Origin: Bacteroidales bacterium UBA3816 | GTDB taxonomy: Bacteria; Bacteroidota; Bacteroidia; Bacteroidales; P3 | Length of the DNA: 10,866 nucleotides | NCBI GenBank assembly: GCA_002368955.1 | Contig: DFDY01000027.1 | Coordinates: 1 to 10,866 of the forward strand | Direction: 5' to 3' | Shown here: piece by piece, positions 5,131 to 10,866 of the stretch | Layout: each line of letters starts with the position of its first letter | Position numbering within the stretch: position 1 is the first letter of the stretch | The notes under the pieces: model-generated | Database searches by the model: none | What the model was told of the DNA's origin: nothing | What the model saw: the letters and a program-made list of their open reading frames with translations, nothing else | Position numbers and translations under genes: made by a program

Positions 5131-7662
5131 ATGAAGAGAATACTAGTACTCATGCTGCTGGCGCTCTGTCTCAACACTCTGGCGCAAAACACACAGGTCA
5201 ATATCGGTGTCATTCCCACCCCTCAAAAAGTGGAACTGGGACAGGGCACCTACAGCCTCGGCACCATCAATCCGCCGCGCCAATTCGTGCCCGAAATTAA
5301 AGGAGCACAGAACCAGCGGCAGGCCTACCGCATCGTGATTGCCCCCACCGGCATCAGCGTGTGGGCCGTGAGCAACGAGGGCTGGGACTATGCCATCCGC
5401 ACCCTCACCCAACTCAAGAAGATATATAATGGCCAGGTGCCCTGCATGACCATCACCGACTGGCCCGCCTATGAGTATCGCGGATGGCTGGACGACATCA
5501 GCCGCGGTCCCATCCCCAACAAGGACTTCCGCCGTCGCACCCGCAAGTTCTGCGACCAGTTCAAGATGAACTTTGGCAACTACTACACCGAGCACACCCT
5601 CTACAACGAGGTCTACCCCGACATCTCTGGCAACAGCGGCCTCAGCGACTTCGAGTATGCCAACGACCCCTATATGATGGCCAACCTGCAGTGTTTCGCC
5701 CACTTTGAGAAGACCCTGCGCATCCCCTACTACCAAAGCCTGATGGACGGCCCCGCCAATGTCAACCCCTCCAAGGAGGAGACATACTCCTTTCTGCGCA
5801 ACCAGATAGAGAACACCGTGGCGGCCTACCACAGCAGCCGTTTCTTCAACATCAACTGCGACGAGACCGAGGGTCTGGGCAGCGGCCGCGCCCGCCAGTA
5901 TGTGAGCGAGCGCGGGGCCGACGAGGTCTACTGCCAGCACATCAATCGTGTCTACGACATGATTCAAGAGGCCTACGGCGAGGCGCACGACGGCAAGAAA
6001 ATGGAGGTGCTCATGTGGGGCGACATTGTGGGCAAGAACCCCGCCATGCTCAAGAAACTGCCTCGCGAGATGCAGTACATCGTCTGGAGCTACGACGCGC
6101 AGGAGAGCTACGACCACATGATAACCCCCTTCGCCAAGCTGCATCAGGAACAGGGCACCCAGTTCTGGGTGGCCCCGGGCGTGAGCCACTGGAGCTCGCT
6201 GCCGCTGGTACACAACTATATAAAGAATATTGCCTATCTGGCCCGCGACGGCTACAAGGCCGGTGCCCGCGGCCTGATGAACACCGCCTGGGACGACAGC
6301 GGCGAGAGCCTCTTCGGCGACTGCTGGCATGCCATGGCCTGGGCTGCCGAGATGGCCTGGCATCCGCTCACCGAGACCGACCCTCAGAAGGCCCAGAAAG
6401 AGCTGGCCGAACGCGAACGCCAGTTCAACGAGAATTATGACCGCCTGCGCAATATTGACTATAACAAGCGCTACAGAGACAATAAGAGCGCCTCGGTGAC
6501 CAAGATGATTTACGCCGTGGGCGAACTGGCCCAGAACCCCTACGTGGGCGACTGGTACACTACCGCAGCCCTCATGCTCCCCCTCACCGAGTTCTATCCT
6601 GCCGTCACCGACAGCAGCATCCTCACCCGCTGCGACAGCGTGGAGGCCGTGGTCAACCGTGCACTGAGCCTTATTGATGAAGACATGGAGCCCCACTTTG
6701 CCTACGACTGCCACCGCCTGCTGTGCGTAGCACAGAAAAGCCGCCTGCGGGTGATGCTCTACAACTCGTTCCAGAACAACGGTGCCCGCAAAGTGGAAAT
6801 ACAAGAGTACAGTAAGAATTATTTTCGCAACCTGCACAGCCTCAAACTAGAATACCTGCGCCTATGGGACGACGAGTGCACCGACTATAGCCGCGACACC
6901 ATCTGCAACCGCTATGACCGCCTGGGTCGTGAGGTGCAGGACTTTCGCCAGCGGGTGTTCATCGCCAACAGCTACAAGGACAAAAAGATGTACGTCGCCC
7001 TCCAAACCCTTTTCAACGACCGTCCCATCTACTTCACCGTTGACGGCCGCAAGCCCTCGCAGGGTTCCAACCTATACAAGCGCCCCTTCACCATTGGCCG
7101 CAGCTGCATCGTTAAAGCTGTCAGCTACAACAAGTGGGACGAGCCGGTCTACAGCGAGCAATACCTCCTTTTCCACAAGGCCATCGGCAACCTCGCCAAA
7201 CTCAACACCGCCTACAGCGACTACCGCCCCGTCTATAGCGGCGGCGGCGACAACGCACTAGTGGACGGCATCCTGGGCAGCGACAACAACTATGCCGACG
7301 GCCACTGGCAAGGCTACTGGGGCAAAGACATCGACGTGGAACTGGACCTCAAGTCCGTCACGACAGTCAAGAATATCACCATGCGCTTCCTGCAGAACAC
7401 CCTCGACTGGATTATGGCACCCGAAACCATTGAGGTTTACACCTCCACCGACGGCACCACCTGGAAAAAGGAGCACACCGAGCAGTTCACCCCTGACTTC
7501 CGCGAGCGGGGCAACATCATCCGCACCGACGCCATCCGCGACCTGAAGCTCAACACCCGCTACCTGCGCATAGTGGCCAAGAACCCCGGCGGCCTGCCCT
7601 CCTGGCATCCTGCCCCCGGTGCCGACAGTTATCTCTTTTGCGATGAAATAGTGGTGGAATGA
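5131..7662 (+). CDS. Secreted GH20-family beta-N-acetylhexosaminidase with chitobiase-type and F5/8 (discoidin) C-terminal domains
   Basis: Predicted exo-hexosaminidase releasing N-acetylhexosamine from glycans, probably host or peptidoglycan derived. A signal peptide covers about 1-19 (KR, LVLMLLALCL, then LAQ). A short GH20 N-terminal domain (~25-110) includes IPTPQKVELGQGTY and a WDYAIRTLTQL strand-helix region. The catalytic barrel begins at YRGWLDDISRGP (116-127). The putative catalytic pair is D244-E245 in INCDETEGLGSGRA; most family members have GGDE. The DET-LG-GR form resembles hexosaminidase D-like GH20 enzymes. A late motif NTAWDDSGES lies near 384-393. A helical region is followed by a chitobiase C-terminal/Fn3-associated-like segment (~626-690, FTVDGRKPSQGS) and a discoidin-like sugar-binding domain (~695-843). 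Start: a TTG at 5092 is in frame but lies inside the promoter box, and the ATG at 5131 starts the signal peptide. Exact substrate and subfamily are inferred. Confidence 0.82.
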   Translation: MKRILVLMLLALCLNTLAQNTQVNIGVIPTPQKVELGQGTYSLGTINPPRQFVPEIKGAQNQRQAYRIVIAPTGISVWAVSNEGWDYAIRTLTQLKKIYNGQVPCMTITDWPAYEYRGWLDDISRGPIPNKDFRRRTRKFCDQFKMNFGNYYTEHTLYNEVYPDISGNSGLSDFEYANDPYMMANLQCFAHFEKTLRIPYYQSLMDGPANVNPSKEETYSFLRNQIENTVAAYHSSRFFNINCDETEGLGSGRARQYVSERGADEVYCQHINRVYDMIQEAYGEAHDGKKMEVLMWGDIVGKNPAMLKKLPREMQYIVWSYDAQESYDHMITPFAKLHQEQGTQFWVAPGVSHWSSLPLVHNYIKNIAYLARDGYKAGARGLMNTAWDDSGESLFGDCWHAMAWAAEMAWHPLTETDPQKAQKELAERERQFNENYDRLRNIDYNKRYRDNKSASVTKMIYAVGELAQNPYVGDWYTTAALMLPLTEFYPAVTDSSILTRCDSVEAVVNRALSLIDEDMEPHFAYDCHRLLCVAQKSRLRVMLYNSFQNNGARKVEIQEYSKNYFRNLHSLKLEYLRLWDDECTDYSRDTICNRYDRLGREVQDFRQRVFIANSYKDKKMYVALQTLFNDRPIYFTVDGRKPSQGSNLYKRPFTIGRSCIVKAVSYNKWDEPVYSEQYLLFHKAIGNLAKLNTAYSDYRPVYSGGGDNALVDGILGSDNNYADGHWQGYWGKDIDVELDLKSVTTVKNITMRFLQNTLDWIMAPETIEVYTSTDGTTWKKEHTEQFTPDFRERGNIIRTDAIRDLKLNTRYLRIVAKNPGGLPSWHPAPGADSYLFCDEIVVE

Positions 7663-7680
7663 CTCTGCAAAAAACAACGC

Positions 7681-7718
7681 AAAAAAAGGGCCACGAACAA
7701 TCGTGACCCTTTTCTTTT
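7681..7718. terminator. Bidirectional intrinsic terminator between convergent genes
   Basis: AAAAGGG-C-CACGA (7684-7696) pairs with TCGTG-A-CCCTTTT (7701-7713) with a single C/A mismatch and an ACAA loop. T-rich runs lie on both sides: TTTCTTTT (7711-7718) for the GH20 transcript and, on the minus strand, seven T's (7687-7681) for the kinase transcript. The rightward T-run reaches the kinase stop codon (7717-7719). Confidence 0.85.
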
Positions 7719-9399
7719 AGTATCTGAAGCTGCTGCCGCCTAGGAATTCCCGCATGATGCTGGTGGGGGGAATGTGCCGGGGGCTGATGGGGTCGAAGAA
7801 GTTGAGGAACTTGAGCAAGTGCGTGGCCTCGGCATACTCCTCACAGTTTTCGGGCACACGCTTCAGTTGCGGCTCGGCATAAATCTTCAGTACGCCAATC
7901 TCATACAGCAGGGCCGAGTTGAACATCACGTCGGCATTCTCCTGGAATGGGAAGATATTGACCGCCTCGCCACGGCGCACTTCGGCCCAGCGGTGAAGGG
8001 TGTTGTAGGCATCCCAACCGCGGAAATTGTTGTCGCGCACGATGCGGCGAAGCTTGCGGTTCTCGTTGGTGTGGATGATGTTCACGTCGTCGATGGCAAT
8101 CTGGGTGAGGGCCGACACATAGATGCGGAATTTAAGCGCATCGTCAATCTGCGCGGTGAGTCTGGGGTTGAGCGCATGGATGCCTTCCACCAGCAGGATG
8201 CTGTGAGGCCCCATCTGCAGGCTCTTGCCGTCGAAATAGGGGTTGCCCTCCAGGAAGTCGAAAGTGGGAATCTCGACCCGCTCGCCACGGAAGAGCCGCT
8301 GGAGATGGTCGTTGAGCAAGGGGATGTCGAGGGCATCAATCGACTCGAAGTCAAATTCACCGTTAGGCAACTTGGGGGTCCGGTCACGGCTGACAAAGTA
8401 GTCGTCGAGCGACAGCTGCTTGACATCGAAGCCCAGCACACTCAGCTGCACGCTGAGACGGCGGCATGAGGTGGTCTTGCCCGAGGAGGAGGGACCGGCC
8501 AGCAGCACCATACGCACCTGGTCGCGACGTTGGAAAATCATGTCGGCAATCTCGGCATACTTCTTCTCGTGCAAAGCCTCGGCCACATGGATGAGGTGGG
8601 TCTCGCCCTTGTCGCGCACGATGCGGTTGAGGTCGGCAATGGTGGGTACCTGCAACAGGTCGGCCCAATGGTGGTGCTCCTTGAAGATGCTGAAAAGTTT
8701 GGGTGTGTCGGGCAGCATGGCCAACTTCTCAAAGTGCTTAGGGTCGGGCATCTGCAGCAGATAGCCCGAGTCGGAGTAGGTGCAGAACTCCCACGATTGC
8801 AGGCACCCCGAGCTGGGGACAAGCTTGGTATGGAACTTATGGACGGTGTCGCCCAAATAGTACATAGTGATATATAGCTGACCAAGGGACTCCAGCAGTT
8901 TCTGCGTTTCGGGTATGCCAGCCTCCTTCACCACCTCAATGGCATCGGAAAGCAGCATCACCTTTGACTCGAAGGGGAGGTCCTGATGCTGAATTTCAAT
9001 CATGCGGTCGCGCACCGTGGTGGCGACACGATAGCGGTCCTCTTCGTCGGCATTCTCAATGGTGCAGTAGAAACCGCCCTGCATAGAGTGCTTCACGGCC
9101 AGACGGGCCTGTGGATAGGTCTCGCGGACGGCCTTATAGAGCATGAAAATGAGCGACGACTGATACATGCGCCATCCCTGCGGGTCGGTGATGTCGAAAA
9201 AGCGGATAGTCTTGGGGTTATAAATTCGATAATTCATGTCCTCCACCACGTTGTTGACCAACGCGCCCAAGATGGGGTGTTGCAGAGGCCATTGCTTCAA
9301 ATCGGTATAGTATTTTTGGGAGAGGGCGGCAAGAGTGGTGCCGGGTTTCACCGTTCTGCGTTCGTGAGTGTTTTCAATGACGACTTCTATTGTATCCAT
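7717..9399 (-). CDS. Nucleoside (uridine) kinase fused to a TGS/threonyl-tRNA synthetase-like N-terminal half
   Basis: The C-terminal half is a P-loop kinase of the uridine kinase/phosphoribulokinase family: Walker A GPSSSGKT at 302-309, then SLDDYFVSRDRTP (330-342), matching the substrate-site LDDYY-like motif of uridine kinases, and the Walker B-like strand ILLVEGIHALN. It probably phosphorylates a nucleoside (uridine/cytidine) in pyrimidine salvage. The N-terminal half resembles the editing region of ThrRS: a TGS domain at ~1-70 and a second additional domain at ~70-240 with VKHSMQGGFYC (102-112), but no aminoacylation domain. This fusion is a recurrent family in Bacteroidetes, Clostridia and Thermotoga, usually annotated as uridine or nucleoside kinase; the role of the ThrRS-like half is not established to my knowledge. 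The 560 residues match the family. The start ATG at 9399 lies in an A/T-rich divergent spacer. The gene appears monocistronic and ends at the bidirectional terminator. Confidence 0.9.
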   Translation of the reverse strand: MDTIEVVIENTHERRTVKPGTTLAALSQKYYTDLKQWPLQHPILGALVNNVVEDMNYRIYNPKTIRFFDITDPQGWRMYQSSLIFMLYKAVRETYPQARLAVKHSMQGGFYCTIENADEEDRYRVATTVRDRMIEIQHQDLPFESKVMLLSDAIEVVKEAGIPETQKLLESLGQLYITMYYLGDTVHKFHTKLVPSSGCLQSWEFCTYSDSGYLLQMPDPKHFEKLAMLPDTPKLFSIFKEHHHWADLLQVPTIADLNRIVRDKGETHLIHVAEALHEKKYAEIADMIFQRRDQVRMVLLAGPSSSGKTTSCRRLSVQLSVLGFDVKQLSLDDYFVSRDRTPKLPNGEFDFESIDALDIPLLNDHLQRLFRGERVEIPTFDFLEGNPYFDGKSLQMGPHSILLVEGIHALNPRLTAQIDDALKFRIYVSALTQIAIDDVNIIHTNENRKLRRIVRDNNFRGWDAYNTLHRWAEVRRGEAVNIFPFQENADVMFNSALLYEIGVLKIYAEPQLKRVPENCEEYAEATHLLKFLNFFDPISPRHIPPTSIMREFLGGSSFRY

Positions 9400-9450
9400 G
9401 TTTTTTTCTGATAAAAATAATTATTAATAACGTAAACGAATTTTTTTTAG

Positions 9451-9458
9451 TATCTTTG
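9451..9458 (+). promoter_or_regulatory. -7 promoter box of the Sel1-repeat gene
   Basis: TATCTTTG is a perfect TAnnTTTG match 27 nt before the start codon, predicting a ~20-nt leader. No TTTG is seen at the -33 position; a run of eight T's precedes the box. The remaining 9400-9450 spacer is A/T-rich. For the divergent kinase gene I see only an imperfect box (TATTTTTA, 9419-9412) that would lie too close to its start codon. Confidence 0.65.
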
Positions 9459-9485
9459 CACCGCGAAAATATAACTTTTTATACT

Positions 9486-10866
9486 ATGAAGAAAACCTTA
9501 TTTTCTCTCTTTATGCTGGCTTTGCTGCCCGTGCTGACCCACGCGCAGGCCGACCAGAAATTGATGAACAAAGCTCAGCAGGGCGACACAAAGGCCATGG
9601 TGCTCCTTGGCGAGTGCTATGAGAACGGTGCCGGAGTGGACATCGACAGCGCCCTGGCCCTGAAATGGTTCCAACGTGCCGCCGACCAAGGCGACGGTGA
9701 GGGCTGGCTGCGTATCTCCCGTTACTATATGCACAGCACCCTCCTGCCGAGGGACACCGCTCGCTATTTTGCCATCCGCAAAGAGTGGGCCGACAAGGGT
9801 CTGCCTAACGGCCTGGCCGCCTTGGCCTCCTGCTACGAGTATGGCTTCGGGGTGGCCGTCGATTCGGCCAAAGCCCTCGAACTCAACCAGCAGGCCGTCA
9901 AGGCCGGCGCCTCATGGGGCTATGACAATATGGCTCTCAATCTGGCTTACGGCTACGGAGACTTGGCCAAAGATGAGAAAAAGGCCGTCAGCTACTGGGA
10001 GAAAGCCTACAAACTCGGCGACATCTCAAGCTGCGGCGATTTGGCTGGATACTACTATTACAAAGGCGACTACAAGAAGGCCAAGAAGTGGGCCCAAGAG
10101 GGAGCCAAATGGAATAATGCCACCGCCCAGTCCATCACGGCCTTGATGTATCTCAACGGCGTTGGCGAGGAAAAAGACGAGGCCAAGGCCCAACAAATCC
10201 TCAGCGACCTCATTGCCAAACGACACAACCTCAGATTCACTCAAGCCGTTGCTGGCGAAGCCTACATGTACTCCGACGATGTCGCCCTGCGCGACACCGC
10301 CAAGGCCATCCGCATCTGGGAAGAGGGTTCCCATTTCTCCCCTTCGAATGCCTCTCTGTGCCAGATGGACCTCGCCCGCTACTACTTCAACCAAGGGCAA
10401 AACGAGAAGGCCTTCCATTATTTTAAAACGGTGGCAGAAAAAGAGCCCAACAATGGCGGCGAAGGTGAGGCATGCTACTATCTGAGCATAATGTATTACC
10501 GCGGTGAAGGCTGCGAGGCCGACCCCGACCAGACAATCTATTGGCTCCGTCGCGGTGCCGAGGTGATGAAGAGCGAACAGTGCGCCACGGCACTGGCCGC
10601 CTTCTACGAGGATGAACCCTACAGGGATCTCCCCCAGGCCGTGAAATACTACCGCATGGCCGACCAACTGGGCGAGTCCTCGGCCATGGAATACCTTGGC
10701 CAGCTCTATGCCCGCAGCGGCAACACCGATGCAGCCATCGAATGCTACGACAAGATGATTGAAAAAGGCCTTACCGACGGCTACTACCACAAGGCCATGA
10801 TTTACGAAGGCAACGGCGACCACAAGACCTGCAACAGCCTACTCAACACAGGCTACAAAAAAGGCA
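9486..10866 (+). CDS. Secreted Sel1-repeat (tetratricopeptide-like) protein, 3' end beyond window
   Basis: The frame is open from ATG 9486 to the right edge (460 codons, no stop). Residues 1-20 are a signal peptide (KK, LFSLFMLALLPVL, THA|Q), so the protein is probably periplasmic or outer-membrane associated. The rest is a chain of ~34-38-residue helix pairs of the Sel1-like class, at least ten. Clear units are at 37-70 (LGECYENGAGVD, WFQRAADQGD), 109-142 (LASCYEYGFGVAVD, QQAVKAGA), 222-250 (ALMYLNGVGEEKD) and 329-361 (YYLSIMYYRGEGCEAD, WLRRGAEV), with more degenerate ones between. Such repeats are protein-binding scaffolds; no enzymatic domain is visible in this part and one could follow beyond the edge. 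It is divergent from the nucleoside kinase gene. Partner and function are unknown. Confidence 0.88.
   Translation, partial: MKKTLFSLFMLALLPVLTHAQADQKLMNKAQQGDTKAMVLLGECYENGAGVDIDSALALKWFQRAADQGDGEGWLRISRYYMHSTLLPRDTARYFAIRKEWADKGLPNGLAALASCYEYGFGVAVDSAKALELNQQAVKAGASWGYDNMALNLAYGYGDLAKDEKKAVSYWEKAYKLGDISSCGDLAGYYYYKGDYKKAKKWAQEGAKWNNATAQSITALMYLNGVGEEKDEAKAQQILSDLIAKRHNLRFTQAVAGEAYMYSDDVALRDTAKAIRIWEEGSHFSPSNASLCQMDLARYYFNQGQNEKAFHYFKTVAEKEPNNGGEGEACYYLSIMYYRGEGCEADPDQTIYWLRRGAEVMKSEQCATALAAFYEDEPYRDLPQAVKYYRMADQLGESSAMEYLGQLYARSGNTDAAIECYDKMIEKGLTDGYYHKAMIYEGNGDHKTCNSLLNTGYKKG

Noticed and set aside
5143..6837. 564-codon open frame on the minus strand opposite the GH20 gene
   Set aside because: Its translation is a low-complexity mix of Val, Ala, Gly, His and Leu with no recognisable motif, as expected from the complement of C-ending codons. 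The plus-strand frame has signal peptide, GH20 and discoidin-like features. The same applies to other long antisense frames opposite frdB, metK and the nitroreductase.

Overview
The window looks like chromosomal DNA from a member of the Bacteroidetes, most likely Bacteroidales and close to Prevotella or Bacteroides. The evidence is the Bacteroidetes-type promoter motif (TAnnTTTG, once with a well-spaced upstream TTTG), A-rich leaders instead of Shine-Dalgarno sites, a long-form MetK, a succinate dehydrogenase/fumarate reductase set with Bacteroidetes-like sequence, and a nucleoside kinase fused to a ThrRS-like half. Coding regions are fairly GC-rich with a strong preference for C-ending codons, which creates many long false antisense ORFs. 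No phage, IS element, CRISPR array, rRNA or tRNA gene was seen.

Layout. (a) 2-1474: the 3' end of the fumarate reductase/succinate dehydrogenase flavoprotein gene, the complete iron-sulfur subunit gene, then a strong intrinsic terminator. (b) 1472-3678: a Bacteroidetes promoter overlaps that terminator's T-run and starts a transcript whose first ~55 nt closely resemble a SAM-II riboswitch. A 24-codon ORF starting inside the presumed pseudoknot follows, then metK (SAM synthetase), a lipoprotein of the nitroreductase family, and a terminator. (c) 3679-3776: a short gap between convergent transcripts. (d) 5073-3777, minus strand: a two-gene operon of a low-molecular-weight protein tyrosine phosphatase and aat (leucyl/phenylalanyl-tRNA-protein transferase), joined as TAAATG. 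(e) 5060-5100: a perfect 16-bp inverted repeat around nine A's, with an outward-facing -7 box in each arm. (f) 5131-7662: a secreted GH20-type hexosaminidase with a C-terminal discoidin-like domain. (g) 7681-7718: a hairpin with T-runs in both directions, serving convergent genes. (h) 9399-7717: the TGS/ThrRS-like nucleoside kinase. (i) 9486 to the right edge: a secreted Sel1-repeat protein, cut by the window.

Most genes here are core metabolism or housekeeping. The observation most worth attention is the metK leader: a SAM-II-like aptamer directly at the predicted 5' end of the message for the SAM-producing enzyme. Its proposed pseudoknot would cover the AUG of a small upstream ORF rather than a Shine-Dalgarno sequence. 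That would be feedback control adapted to a phylum where Shine-Dalgarno pairing matters little. I saw no wholly new multi-gene system.
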